Origin: Aquibium microcysteis
GTDB taxonomy: Bacteria; Pseudomonadota; Alphaproteobacteria; Rhizobiales; Rhizobiaceae
Direction: 5' to 3'
Length of the DNA: 64,000 nt
NCBI RefSeq assembly: GCF_014495845.1
Contig: NZ_CP061080.1
Coordinates: 299,001-363,000 of the forward strand
Below are positions 45,805 through 55,001 of this stretch, one piece after another. Below the pieces are notes generated by a model. The model had not been told where the DNA came from, did not search any database, and worked only from the letters and a program-made list of their open reading frames with translations. The stretch's first letter is position 1; every line of letters starts with the position of its first letter. The position numbers and the translations under genes were made by a program.

Positions 45805-46197
45805 TCATGGTGCGAGCCTCTTTTCGATGGCCTCGAGCCGTTCCGGAATGGCTGCCGTCTTCGCCAGGTCCAGGAGGTCGTCCCTCCGAAGTCGATGCCG
45901 AACCACGCGGACCGCTTCCTTCTGGTCGTAGCCACGCTCCACCAGCAGCGCGATCGTTGCCGCGATGAGGGCCGTGACGACTTTCCGGTGGCCGGGACCG
46001 CCGCCCTCGATTGCCGCGGAGTAGCGGTAGGCCGCGAAGGCCGCCGCCAGCGCCACGTCGACGTGGCAGGACTCGGGCGCGCCACGACCTTCAGGCTTCC
46101 CCGGCTCGGGCGGCGCGCCGCGCTTCCTCAGCCGCGCACGGTAGTCCCGTGTACGCTGCGCGTTGCTGGCGTTGGCAGGATGACCCACCCTCGGCAT
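45805..46197 (-). CDS. hypothetical 130-aa island protein
   Basis: ATG 46197 (MPRVGHPANASNAQRTRDYR) gives an arginine-rich start and a helical C-terminus (VTALIAATIALLVERGYDQK). The N-terminal region resembles basic DNA-binding segments of phage proteins. Nothing more specific can be said. Confidence 0.5.
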   Translation of the reverse strand: MPRVGHPANASNAQRTRDYRARLRKRGAPPEPGKPEGRGAPESCHVDVALAAAFAAYRYSAAIEGGGPGHRKVVTALIAATIALLVERGYDQKEAVRVVRHRLRRDDLLDLAKTAAIPERLEAIEKRLAP

Positions 46198-46269
46198 TTC
46201 CCCCGTCCTCCCGTCACTACGAGCGTCACTATGAACACATCTCGCCCGCCGCACGAAAGGGACAAAGCC

Positions 46270-46761
46270 TCAGTAGCCAGATCGGCGAAGGAAAGCCGGA
46301 GGCTCGAAGCCGTCCAGGTCGTCCAGCACGTCCGCTACTGGCGCGTCCGGAACGAGGTCGGGCGCGGACGGCAAGGCGGCCTTCGGCACAGGGGACCAGT
46401 CGACCGGGAGGAGTCGGGGCGGCAGCCGTCCGGTCCGCGCCATCCCCGTCACGGTCATGCCCATGGCCGGCGCCTGGAAGGCCTCGGCAAGCGCTGCGCG
46501 GATCACGTCGGCACCGTGACCGTCTGACCGCAGGAGCACCGCGGCGGCATCGGCAAGCACGTCACGGATGGCCGGCACGGTCGCCTTCGGCTTGCCTGCC
46601 TCGCCTGCGGCACGAAGGGCGGCGCGGCGTTGCCGTTGCTTCTCCGCCTTGTATGCCCGCTTCCCGGCATCGTCGAGCCGCAGGAACTTCGTCCGTGCCA
46701 GTCGCCTGGACCGGATTTCATCGTGGAGCCTCAGCAGCTCGTCGTCCGTCGCTTGTCTCAT
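46270..46761 (-). CDS. hypothetical 163-aa island protein
   Basis: ATG 46761 (MRQATDDELLRLHDEIRSRR) lies behind GAAGGACGGGG. The start is a charged helix, with a lysine/arginine-rich segment (KRAYKAEKQRQRRAALRAAG) that could bind DNA. The C-terminal half has proline-rich stretches. The strand and spacing match the preceding 130-aa gene, so they may form one transcript. Confidence 0.55.
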   Translation of the reverse strand: MRQATDDELLRLHDEIRSRRLARTKFLRLDDAGKRAYKAEKQRQRRAALRAAGEAGKPKATVPAIRDVLADAAAVLLRSDGHGADVIRAALAEAFQAPAMGMTVTGMARTGRLPPRLLPVDWSPVPKAALPSAPDLVPDAPVADVLDDLDGFEPPAFLRRSGY

Positions 46762-46824
46762 CCCCGTCCTTCTCAGAACCCGGCCTACGATCATGCTGAC
46801 CAGCGCCGGAGACAATCGCAACAT

Positions 46825-46842
46825 GTTTCTATGCGTAGAAAC
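46825..46842. promoter_or_regulatory. inverted repeat upstream of the 163-aa gene
   Basis: GTTTCTATGCGTAGAAAC has 7-bp arms and a 4-nt centre. It lies 64 nt upstream of the 163-aa gene start. Position and symmetry suggest an operator. Confidence 0.4.
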
Positions 46843-47289
46843 AAAAAATGGTTTTAGCCCAACGGAGGCCTGCGGCGCACCCGGCAAGATGACGAGCCTT
46901 CCGAAGGAGCCATCCATCCCGGGAGCGGGAGCCTCTGTCGCCGTCCCGGAACTGGGGGCGTGGCTGTGCGGCCGGCAGGGATCGAAGCCCGGTGGGTCAG
47001 GCTCGGCGAAGCAAATGCCACTGCCCTTGCAGGATAAAAACGGAGCAAGCCACTGGCACAACCTGAACAGACAAAACCGCGAAGCGGCACGGTCCTTCTT
47101 CAGGCCGGGATGACGGGGAAGCGTCGATCGGAGCCCCACGGTGGCGGCCCAGGAGCCTAAAGGCGACAGCTGCCCCGACCACGGATTCAAGGACGGAATC
47201 CGTCCCCGATTTCTTCCTGCTGGAATCAGGGGGGTCTGGCCGACCTCCGAAGCACCGGGAAAGGCAGGCCGGACCTGCATCGGTCAACT
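46843..47289. other. intergenic region upstream of the replication origin
   Basis: No convincing gene was found in these 447 nt. It may hold the promoter for the minus-strand gene and part of the origin. The GC content is mixed. Confidence 0.3.
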
Positions 47290-47560
47290 GGCTTTAAAAC
47301 CCGTATTCCGCTGTTTCGGCTTTTCACCGAAAACGTTCAAAACCCGTATTCCGCAAACTTATCCCATCCTCTGGGCCGGATGGGTTCAGAACGTCCGCTT
47401 CTCTTGAACCCATGGCGTGCGATGGGTGGGTCGAAACCTTGCAGATCAAGGGATTGAGATCAAAACTCATGCCTCGGGATGGATGGGTTTTGATCTTTCG
47501 AACCCACGGCTTCGGAAAGATGGCTTCGAGACCTTGTCCCACTGCGCCGGCCGGCCAATC
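47290..47560. other. iteron-like replication origin region
   Basis: Two direct copies of AAAACCCGTATTCCGC start 43 nt apart (47296-47311 and 47339-47354). A stem TTTCGG-CCGAAA lies at 47314-47332. ATGGGTTCA/TGAACCCAT form inverted copies at 47380-47388 and 47405-47413. AGATCAAAAC/GTTTTGATCT lie at 47457-47466 and 47487-47496, and TGGGTT/AACCCA recur at 47484-47506. This repeat density directly precedes a Rep_3-type initiator gene. The region fits a theta-replicating plasmid or phage origin. Confidence 0.65.
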
Positions 47561-47592
47561 CTCGATGGAGGCAGACGACGAGGAGGAGGACG

Positions 47593-49257
47593 ATGCCGAG
47601 CCAGATCAAGCCACCGAGGCCAAGGGCACCCACCGGGCACTTCCGTCCGGCCCCCCGGGGAACGGTCGCCAAGGCTCTCTCGACGCTTGGCGGGCTGGCG
47701 CAGGTATCGCCCGAGTCGCCGCGTCCGGCGGAGATGTTGGATAGCGTGGCACTGCACCAGCCGGCCGGGTTCAACCTGACCGTCGACGACGAGATCCTGC
47801 ACGACCTGCTCGCCAGCAAGGCGTACGAAGCCGACCAGTCGATGGCAGACCAGATGCACACTCTCCGGATCGCGGACGCGCAGCGCTACCTCAACTCGCG
47901 GGCCATCGAGCACAACGCCAAAGCCGAGAAGAATGACGACCGGGTTCCCCGCGGCCGGGTGGAACGCAGCGACGTTCTGGCTAGCCTGCGCCGTCTGAAG
48001 ATGGCGACCGTGACCTACGGCGCGGCCGGTGGCCGCAAGTTCGCGGATGTCTCCCTTCTGGAGTGGTGGTCGGAGACAACCGAGGACGAGGACGTAGTCC
48101 GCTACCGCCTCCCGGCTCCGATCCGAGAGCTGCTCGGCACCCAGCCGCGCTACGCCTACCTCGAACTGGCGGCGCTGCCGACCATGTCGAGCAAATACTC
48201 CTTGCGACTTTACAAGCGTCTCGCGCTGGAGGCCTCGAAGCGGAAGTGGGTCCCGGGCGAGGACAATACGATCCGGCTCTCCCCGACACCCGCGGAGTTG
48301 GCCGGCTGGGTCGGATTTCCGCTCGATGCCAGCGGTGGCGTGAAGGCGGGCAAGCTGCGGGAGCGCGTCCTCGATCACCTTCCGAAGGATTTCGCCGACG
48401 TGCGCGCGTTCCGGATCGCCGTCGCCCCGAGAAAGGGAGGCGGCAGGGGTGCTCCCGTTGAGGCAATTGACATCGAACTGACGCTATCTCCACCCGAACG
48501 CCGTGCGGTTCGCCTGTTCTTCCAGCCATCGCTCGATCCCGTCCGCGTTGGCCGCAAGGACCTCGAGGAATACATGCTGGATTCCAGGACGGTCCGCCGC
48601 GCCAACGCCACCTTCGGTCGCGCGATGGGGCTGATTCACGGCAGCGAGTTTTCCGCGCTCTGGCAGATCGCGCTTGAGGAAGCGCTTTCCGGCGATCCGA
48701 TCAGCGACGGCTACGCGACCCGGCCGACCCGAGGCGAACAGTTGCTGGCGGCGATAGCGTCCCGCGGCGCGGACCATGCCGCCTGGGACTTCTTCGGACA
48801 AGAGTGCGCGGAACCGGACATCCGGCTCATCCGTCATGAGGACTTCAGCGCATACCTCGCACGGGAGAAGGCGGCCGACGAGGCACGCTACGAACGCCTC
48901 GGCGACGAGGCTCCGCGAGGCACCCGTAAGCGGGCCCCGGCGTTCATCGCCGACGAGACCGCAGCCGCACCGGTAGCCGAGCCACAGGCAGTGCCGACGG
49001 ACCTGACGCTCGAGGACTGCAACGCGGTCGTCTTCCCCGTCGACCCGGCTTGCGGCAGCCTAGAAGTCGACGATGTCGGCACCTTCATCGCGAAGATGAC
49101 ATGGACGGGCAACCGCGCGGTCGATGTCATCCTGCGCTTCGGCGCGCACGGCCACGAGACATGGACGGTCGGACGCTACCCGGTGTCCGAGGACGACATC
49201 GACACTGTCCTGCGGCGTTTCAGGACAGCAATCAGTGACATCGAGGAGTTCGAGTGA
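47593..49257 (+). CDS. Rep_3-type replication initiator protein
   Basis: This 554-aa protein initiates replication by binding iterons. A winged-helix signature LAALPTMSSKYSLRLYKRLA lies in the centre, preceded by VALHQPAGFNLTVDDEILHD and YRLPAPIRELLG. It is longer than most Rep_3 proteins because of a C-terminal extension of about 180 residues (from about residue 370) with no recognised domain. It directly follows the iteron-like repeats. It shows that the island contains a plasmid- or phage-plasmid-like replicon. Confidence 0.8.
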   Translation: MPSQIKPPRPRAPTGHFRPAPRGTVAKALSTLGGLAQVSPESPRPAEMLDSVALHQPAGFNLTVDDEILHDLLASKAYEADQSMADQMHTLRIADAQRYLNSRAIEHNAKAEKNDDRVPRGRVERSDVLASLRRLKMATVTYGAAGGRKFADVSLLEWWSETTEDEDVVRYRLPAPIRELLGTQPRYAYLELAALPTMSSKYSLRLYKRLALEASKRKWVPGEDNTIRLSPTPAELAGWVGFPLDASGGVKAGKLRERVLDHLPKDFADVRAFRIAVAPRKGGGRGAPVEAIDIELTLSPPERRAVRLFFQPSLDPVRVGRKDLEEYMLDSRTVRRANATFGRAMGLIHGSEFSALWQIALEEALSGDPISDGYATRPTRGEQLLAAIASRGADHAAWDFFGQECAEPDIRLIRHEDFSAYLAREKAADEARYERLGDEAPRGTRKRAPAFIADETAAAPVAEPQAVPTDLTLEDCNAVVFPVDPACGSLEVDDVGTFIAKMTWTGNRAVDVILRFGAHGHETWTVGRYPVSEDDIDTVLRRFRTAISDIEEFE

Positions 49258-49862
49258 TGCAGCCCAATATCTACGCGCGCAAACGGATTGAGCCCAAGGC
49301 AGCCCCGGTCCTCCCGGTCGCGGCAACTTCCGTCCAGCCCGGCCTCCGTTTCCTACTCGATCCGGAGGCGATGGCCGAGGCCGGCCAGTTGTCCCGCCAT
49401 CTAGCCGGCCGCCAGCTGAGGAAAGGCTGGCTGGCATGGTACCTGCGCGAAGTCATGCCGCGGGAGCTTCCGAACCTGATGCGCGCCGACGAGGTCCTGC
49501 AGGGTCTCGTAAGCCGGGCAATCACGCACGTTTCCGATCATCCGGAGATGCCTGCGTGGTGGCATTCGATCCTGGTCTGCGTAGCGAACGGTCACCCGCA
49601 GCGCCTGCGCGAAATCTGCGAGCGGGTCCTTGATTGGCGGCCGGCAGGCGGCAGCACGGAAGTCGACGAAGAGGGAGGCGACCGCCTGTGGCACGAGAAG
49701 ATCGTCGTCAGGCAGACCGCGCGCGGGGCGCAAGGGCGTGGACGCTGGGCATCCGACTGGGACGTGTCCGACGACGAGGCAATGGAGGTGGAGAAGGCGA
49801 AGGACTTCGAATTCAGCCAGCTCAAGCCGAAAGGCGAGGTGTCGATGGAGATCCCGTTCTGA
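49257..49862 (+). CDS. hypothetical protein coupled to the initiator gene
   Basis: ATG 49257 overlaps the rep stop (TGATG). The 201-aa protein has a helical middle (LSRHLAGRQLRKGWLAWYLR; VLQGLVSRAITHVSDHPEM) and an acidic C-terminus ending VSMEIPF. The end VSMEIPF resembles the acidic tail of single-strand-binding proteins, but the fold is not evident. It may be a replication partner. Confidence 0.5.
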   Translation: MQPNIYARKRIEPKAAPVLPVAATSVQPGLRFLLDPEAMAEAGQLSRHLAGRQLRKGWLAWYLREVMPRELPNLMRADEVLQGLVSRAITHVSDHPEMPAWWHSILVCVANGHPQRLREICERVLDWRPAGGSTEVDEEGGDRLWHEKIVVRQTARGAQGRGRWASDWDVSDDEAMEVEKAKDFEFSQLKPKGEVSMEIPF

Positions 49863-50046
49863 TGCCGGGGCGTTGACGCGGCTGCTGGGAGCCCTGTATC
49901 CCGATCGCACCTTGTTAGATCCTGCCGGCTACGCTGCGGGCAGCATAAGGACACAGAAGACATGGCGAGGCTCTCGATACGCACAGCGCGCTGACCGCCG
50001 CCCCCTCAAGGGCCGATCCCGCATGCACGTATTCAGGAGCCTACCT

Positions 50047-50631
50047 ATGTCCTTCACCCAGAAATTCTACACCGCCGATCATCACTTCGGACACGCGTTG
50101 ATGCTGTCCGAGACCGCCTGCGCGCGACCCTTCGCGTCGACGAAGGAGATGGACGAGTGCCTGATCGACTGCTGGAACAGCGTCGTCCGGAAGGACGATT
50201 TGGTATTCCATCTCGGCGATTTCAGCATGGGCCTCGGCGATGCTGCCCGGGTTGAGTCGGTCTTCCGTCGCCTGAATGGCCGCAAGCGTCTCGTGCTTGG
50301 CAACCATGACTATGCCAAGGCCAACGTCATCCATCCGACCCTGGCCGGACTGGCTTGGGACGCACCGCCGGCGGCAGCGATGGAGACGATCGACGAGGGC
50401 GAGCGGGTCTATCTGAGCCACTACGCCGCACGGACGTGGCCCGGCCAGCATAAGGGCAGCTTCCACTTCTTCGGCCACTCGCACGGCCGGCTGGCTCCGT
50501 TCGGCCGTAGCCGCGATGTCGGGGTTGACTGTCCGGACACCGGATACGCGCCGCGAACTTTCAAGCAGCTCGTCTCGGGGATGGACCTCGAGCCTATCGT
50601 CGCCGAGGAGGCCGAAAGCTTCGCGCCGTGA
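50047..50631 (+). CDS. metallophosphoesterase family protein
   Basis: This 194-aa protein starts at ATG 50047, 7 nt after CAGGAG. The motifs are complete: YTADHHFGH (first metal-ligand histidines), LGDFSMG, LVLGNHDYAK and SHYAARTWPGQHKGSFHFFG with FGHSHG. This resembles phage and plasmid metallophosphoesterases. Substrate unknown; a nucleotide or RNA end is likely. Confidence 0.85.
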   Translation: MSFTQKFYTADHHFGHALMLSETACARPFASTKEMDECLIDCWNSVVRKDDLVFHLGDFSMGLGDAARVESVFRRLNGRKRLVLGNHDYAKANVIHPTLAGLAWDAPPAAAMETIDEGERVYLSHYAARTWPGQHKGSFHFFGHSHGRLAPFGRSRDVGVDCPDTGYAPRTFKQLVSGMDLEPIVAEEAESFAP

Positions 50632-50853
50632 CACCCGGCGGCGACATCTCGGACGCATGGGACCTAGCAGCCATCGCCCGCCGGCGCTGGCCCGACCTCG
50701 TCGACGACTGCTGACGCTCGAAGACATCGGCAGGGCGCTCGTCAGGCGGGCTTCAAGCGGCCCGCCGCACTGGGCCGGACTACGAATCCTGCGGGCGGTT
50801 GGCGTGCTGATCGGGCCGAAAAGCCAAGGATTTCAGGGCTGAAGGCGCGAAAG
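50632..50853. other. intergenic region before the tRNA-Val gene
   Basis: No gene was recognised in these 222 nt. It forms the right margin of the island. Confidence 0.3.
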
Positions 50854-50880
50854 CCGCCACGGGGTTTTCGTGGCGGTTTT
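50854..50880 (+). terminator. hairpin with T-run, possible terminator
   Basis: CCGCCACG (50854-50861) and CGTGGCGG (50869-50876) form an 8-bp stem, followed by TTTT. Directly after it a 12-nt unit GGTTTTCGTGGC occurs twice (50863-50886). It may end transcripts leaving the island or mark the attachment-site region beside tRNA-Val. Confidence 0.45.
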
Positions 50881-50924
50881 CGTGGCGGTTCCGGCAAGCA
50901 CGCTGGCTAAGTGCCTGAAATGAT

Positions 50925-51000
50925 TGGTGGGCGATGAGAGACTCGAACTCCCGACATCCTCGGTGTAAACGAAGCGCTCTACCAACTGAGCTAATCGCCC
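50925..51000 (-). tRNA. tRNA-Val (anticodon UAC)
   Basis: The minus strand reads GGGCGATTAGCTCAGTTGGT with a 7-bp acceptor stem (GGGCGAT/ATCGCCC), an anticodon loop TTTACAC (anticodon TAC), the T-loop GTTCGAGTC and encoded CCA. The 76 nt include CCA at 50925-50927. The 3' end faces the island, a common integration point for mobile elements. Confidence 0.95.
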
Positions 51001-51420
51001 GGACCGGCGCGATTTAAGCGCTTTGGCGCGTCCGCGCAAGTCGCGTGCGCGCCAAATCGCGTCCGGCACCGTCGGGCTGCAGGGCCTGCCCGGACGTCCG
51101 GCCGGCATTGCGCCGGTCCCGTGCTCCCCGTCAGGCCGACGGCCTCGGGCGCGCTCGTCCGTCCGCCCCGCCGACGTCTCTCGACAGCCTGCCCGCACTC
51201 TGATGCCGCATCTCCCGGACCCGTCCTCTTTGCCGCCCGCGGCCTCGTCGCCCACCCTCGGGCCTGGGCTTCCGCTGGGGCATCCGGCCCGCCGCATGAA
51301 GAACTTCCTGCCGGCCTCTTTTTCGTCGGCTGAACCCGCCTGAAGGCGCTTGACACTCCCGTCCGAACCCCGTAATCACCCGCCCACGACGACGGGCGCA
51401 GCGCCGCCCCAGTCCAATGC
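51001..51420. other. GC-rich spacer between two tRNA genes
   Basis: No gene was recognised in these 420 nt. Several long open frames occur because the GC content is very high, but none has a family resemblance. The promoters of both tRNA genes must lie here. Confidence 0.4.
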
Positions 51421-51497
51421 GCGGGTGTAGCTCAGTCGGTTAGAGTGCCGGCCTGTCACGCCGGAGGTCGCGGGTTCGAGCCCCGTCACTCGCGCCA
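51421..51497 (+). tRNA. tRNA-Asp (anticodon GUC)
   Basis: The 77-nt gene starts GCGGGTGTAGCTCAGTCGGT and ends with CCA at 51495-51497. The acceptor stem pairs GCGGGTG with CACTCGC, the anticodon loop is CTGTCAC (GTC) and the T-arm has GTTCGAG. It lies in the core chromosome, 420 nt from tRNA-Val. Confidence 0.95.
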
Positions 51498-51733
51498 TTT
51501 TCTCTTCAGCGAATGTCCTGTGTCGCCGGTACATCCTGGCCGGTGCGGCTGCGCCCGGGAATGCGCCATCTCCCGGTCTACCTCGGATGTTCTCCCGGGA
51601 ATCGGACCCGCCATCACGTCATCCGCCGTCACCCTTGACCCGCCCCAAGAAAACCCCGACCTTTCCAGGACGATCGGACACGAGGGCGGCGAAGGCTTTG
51701 GGCGGGAATTCCGAGACCACCGGGACGGGCGAG

Positions 51734-53308
51734 ATGCCGCTTCGCCGGGCGCTCGTGCCGGCTGCGCCCGCGCGCGAGGTCGAACTCAAGCTCGTGGCGC
51801 CGCCCGACGCGCTCGACGCGCTCGCCTCGGCTGACCTCGTGCAGGCCGTGGCCCGCAATGCCGGAACCGTGCGCAATCTCGCCTCCGCCTATTTCGACAC
51901 GCCCGGCCGCGACCTGACGAAGGCCGGATTTGCGCTGCGCGTGCGCAGCGTCGGCCGCAGGCGGGTCATGACCGTGAAGACCGCCGGGGGCGGTGCGGCC
52001 GACGGGCTCGTCGGCCGCGGCGAGTGGGAGGTCGACATCGCGGGCGAGACGCCCGATCTCGCCGCCGTGCCGGACGCGGTGCCGCAGGCCTTCCGCGATC
52101 TCCTTGCGGACGCCGTGCTCGAGCCCGTCGTCGCAACGAAGGTGCGTCGCCGGTCGCGCAAGCTCGACCTGCCGTCCGCCTGCATCGAACTCTGCATCGA
52201 CACCGGCACGGTGGAAGCGGGCGGCCGCACGGAGCCGCTGAGCGAGATCGAGCTCGAACTCGTTTCCGGCGAGGCGAGTGCGCTCTACGACGTGGCGCTG
52301 GCCATGCTGGAGCGTGGTCCCGCCGAAATGAGCCTCTACTCGAAGGCGGCGCGCGGCTTCGATCTCGCCTTCGACCGGCCGCCCGCCTGGCGCAAGCCGC
52401 GCCGGGCGGCGATCGCGCGCTCCGCCGCGCTCGACGATGCCTTCGCGGCCATGCTGTCGGAGGCGCTGCGGCATTTCCTGGACAACCGGCCGGCCGCGCT
52501 CGACGGCCGCGACGCCGAAGGTATCCACCAGACGCGGGTCGCGCTGCGGCGCCTGCGCACGATCCTCAAGGTCGTGGCCGGGGCGACGGGAAGCGCCGCC
52601 GCGCCGGATTTCGCCGCGACCGCGCAATGGCTCGCCGGCGAACAGGGGGATGCGCGCGGCTTCGACGTCTTCCTGGCCGAGACCGTCCCGCCGGTGGAGG
52701 CCGCCTGCGCCGATCCGTCCGGCTTCGATGCCGTCCGCGCGGCCGCAGACCCGCTGCGTGCGGAGGGCTATGCCCGCGCCCGTGCCGCCTTCCGCGATCC
52801 GGCCGCGCTGCGGCTGCCGCTGGCGCTCGCCCGCTGGATCGAGCTGCGCGGCTGGCGCGACGGCGCCGCGCCCGAGGCGCTGGCGCGTCTGGCCGAACCG
52901 GCGGCGGACCTCGCCCGCGATCTTCTCGACCGCCAGCACCGCAAGGTCCTGAAACGCGGCCGCCGCTTCGGCAAGCTCGATGCGGAGGGGCGGCACGAGG
53001 TGCGGCTCGCGCTGAAGAAGCTGCGCTACCTCAGCGACTTCCTGCTGCCGCTGTGCACGAAGGACAGGAAGGCTGCGGCCTTCGTCAAGGCGCTGTCGCG
53101 GCTGCAGGACGGGCTCGGCCGCTACAACGACGTCGCCACCACCGACCCGCTGCTGCACAGGCTCGCCGCGGGCGATGCGACGGCGGCGCTCCTCCGCGCC
53201 TGCGGCGAGATCCGCGGCTGGCAGGCGCGCGATCTCGAGGCGACCGAAGACCGGCTGCTGTCGGGCTGGAAGGCCTTCGCCTCAGTGAAGCCGCCCTGGA
53301 CCGACTGA
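51734..53308 (+). CDS. CYTH and CHAD domain protein (inorganic triphosphatase type)
   Basis: The 524-aa protein starts at ATG 51734 (MPLRRALVP). The CYTH domain (about residues 15-215) has EVELKLV near the start and TKVRRRSRKLDL, and YFDTPGRDL. The CHAD domain (about 240-520) has GIHQTRVALRRLRTILK with conserved histidine and HEVRLALKKLRYLSDF. CYTH enzymes hydrolyse triphosphate; CHAD domains bind polyphosphate. It converges with the BASS gene with a 27-nt overlap. Confidence 0.9.
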   Translation: MPLRRALVPAAPAREVELKLVAPPDALDALASADLVQAVARNAGTVRNLASAYFDTPGRDLTKAGFALRVRSVGRRRVMTVKTAGGGAADGLVGRGEWEVDIAGETPDLAAVPDAVPQAFRDLLADAVLEPVVATKVRRRSRKLDLPSACIELCIDTGTVEAGGRTEPLSEIELELVSGEASALYDVALAMLERGPAEMSLYSKAARGFDLAFDRPPAWRKPRRAAIARSAALDDAFAAMLSEALRHFLDNRPAALDGRDAEGIHQTRVALRRLRTILKVVAGATGSAAAPDFAATAQWLAGEQGDARGFDVFLAETVPPVEAACADPSGFDAVRAAADPLRAEGYARARAAFRDPAALRLPLALARWIELRGWRDGAAPEALARLAEPAADLARDLLDRQHRKVLKRGRRFGKLDAEGRHEVRLALKKLRYLSDFLLPLCTKDRKAAAFVKALSRLQDGLGRYNDVATTDPLLHRLAAGDATAALLRACGEIRGWQARDLEATEDRLLSGWKAFASVKPPWTD

Positions 53309-54250
53309 ATCAGCACGCTCCGGTGCCGGCGGCGGGTAGAGCCGGCCAAGCAGGATCGGCGTCAGGTACATCGGCACCTGGTAGCAGCCGATGAACAGCA
53401 GCAGCGGCTCGGTCACGGCCGCCGGCAGCGCGGTCAGGAACAGCGCGATGTTGCGGTTGCCGGCGATGATGCCGAGCGGCGCCACGAAGCGCTGCGGCGC
53501 CGTCCGCCTCAACACCGTCGCCGCCGCGATCTGCAGGCCGAAATTGCCGGCGAAGGCAGCGCCGAGCGCCAGCGCCAGGTCGGCCGGGCTTTCGCGGATC
53601 GCCGGCCCCACGGCCGACATCAGCCCCACCACCACGATCGCCATCGCGATCGCCGACACCCCGTCCAGCGCGGCGATCGCCGCGGGCGAGGGGTTGCGGA
53701 CGAGGAAGCCGCGAATCAGGAAGGCCGCGCCCGCCGCGCCGCCGATGATGCCGAGCAGCCGCCCGGCCGAAGCCACGACCGCGCCTGCCTCGCCCAGCAT
53801 CGGCGACAGCCAGAACACCGGAACCACCGTCAGCGGCAGGATGGCGGTGCCCAGAACCATCAGCCTGAGCGCCGGCGCCGGATCGTTGCCGGTCAGCACC
53901 GTCAGGTTCGGGCTGCCCGAGATCGGCGCCGCCGCCGCCATCAGCACCAGCCCGGTGGCCAGCGCGCCGTGCCAGCCGGCAAGGCCGAAGGCGGCGATGA
54001 AACCCACCGGCAGCGCCACCTGATAGACGAGGGCGACGCCCAGCGACGCGCGGATGTCGGACAGCGCGCCGAAGGCCTGGCGCGGCCCGACCCTGAGGGC
54101 GGCGATGAACAGAAGCCCGGCCACCAGTTCGGCGATCCAGTCGCGCATGGCGAGCGCCACGCCCGGCATCAGGATCCCCGCCACGAGTCCCGCCACCAGC
54201 ACGCCGCGGCCGTGGCGGGCGGGCCAGGCGAGCAGTGCGGCGGCGGTCAC
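53282..54250 (-). CDS. BASS-type (bile acid:sodium symporter family) membrane transporter
   Basis: The 322-aa protein has about ten hydrophobic helices. The segments VALVYQVALPVGFIAAF, AAAPISGSPNLTVLTGNDPA and VAPLGIIAGNRNIALFLTA resemble BASS/AEC-like carriers with crossing unwound helices. The substrate is unknown. Its start overlaps the upstream TSUP gene by 4 nt. Confidence 0.75.
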   Translation of the reverse strand: MTAAALLAWPARHGRGVLVAGLVAGILMPGVALAMRDWIAELVAGLLFIAALRVGPRQAFGALSDIRASLGVALVYQVALPVGFIAAFGLAGWHGALATGLVLMAAAAPISGSPNLTVLTGNDPAPALRLMVLGTAILPLTVVPVFWLSPMLGEAGAVVASAGRLLGIIGGAAGAAFLIRGFLVRNPSPAAIAALDGVSAIAMAIVVVGLMSAVGPAIRESPADLALALGAAFAGNFGLQIAAATVLRRTAPQRFVAPLGIIAGNRNIALFLTALPAAVTEPLLLFIGCYQVPMYLTPILLGRLYPPPAPERADSVGPGRLH

Positions 54251-54987
54251 GCGATGCCCCGCAGGACGAGCAGCACGGCCGCCATGCCGGCCATGGCGAG
54301 CAGGGCCGGGCGGTAGCGCCGGTCGAAGCGGCCGCGCAGCCGCCGCGCGATGAGGATGCCGGCCAGCATCGGCGGCAGCATCAATGCGGCCAGCGCCACC
54401 TCGCGCAGCCCGGCGCGGCCGGCCATGGCCAGGCCCGCGAGCGCGAGCAGGCAGCCGAGCGCGAAGAAGGCGGCGAGCGTCGGGCGCGCCTCCCCGGGCG
54501 GCCTGTCCTGGTAGATCAGCGCCAGCGGTGGCGCGCCGACCGAGGTGATGGTGGCCATCAGGCCCGACAGCGCCGATACGCCGATCAGGTTGGGCCGGTT
54601 GAACGGGATGCGCCTGCCGAACACCGACATCGCCACGGCCAGGCCGACCATCAGGCCGAAGGCGATGGAGAAGCCGCGCTCGTCGCTCAGGACGGCCAGC
54701 ACGCCGGTCGCCGCCGCCACCCCTGCCACGCGGCCGATCGCGCCGGTGGCGACCTCGTTCCAGGCGATCGCGTGGCGTTCGCCGAACGCGCCCCAGCCGG
54801 AGCTCAGCATGCCGAGAATCAGCGTCGGCACGGGCACCAGCTCCGGGTCGATCAGCGCCAGAAGCGGCGCGGCGGTCAGGCCGAAGCCCATGCCGAGCCC
54901 CAGCTGCACGATCGCCGCCGCGACGATGATCAGCCCGACGAGAGCGAGCCAGGGCACGGTGAGCCCCGTATAGGCGACGAGATCCAT
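54247..54987 (-). CDS. TSUP (TauE/SafE) family membrane permease
   Basis: This 246-aa protein starts at ATG 54987 (MDLVAYTGLTVPW), 15 nt after the TRAP large subunit stop. It has the TSUP repeat pattern VQLGLGMGFGLTAAPLLALID and the equivalent second repeat SALSGLMATITSVGAPPLAL. It probably belongs to the same operon as the TRAP genes and the BASS carrier. Substrate unknown. Confidence 0.82.
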   Translation of the reverse strand: MDLVAYTGLTVPWLALVGLIIVAAAIVQLGLGMGFGLTAAPLLALIDPELVPVPTLILGMLSSGWGAFGERHAIAWNEVATGAIGRVAGVAAATGVLAVLSDERGFSIAFGLMVGLAVAMSVFGRRIPFNRPNLIGVSALSGLMATITSVGAPPLALIYQDRPPGEARPTLAAFFALGCLLALAGLAMAGRAGLREVALAALMLPPMLAGILIARRLRGRFDRRYRPALLAMAGMAAVLLVLRGIA

Positions 54988-55001
54988 GCGCTGCGCGTCC
55001 G

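Noticed and set aside
31343..50924. CRISPR array in the island
   Set aside because: No regularly spaced direct repeats with spacers and no cas genes were seen; repeats near 47.3 kb are too short and irregular.
52024..53394. 456-residue frame overlapping the CYTH-CHAD gene
   Set aside because: Arginine/glycine-rich shadow; the other frame has the complete CYTH and CHAD motifs.
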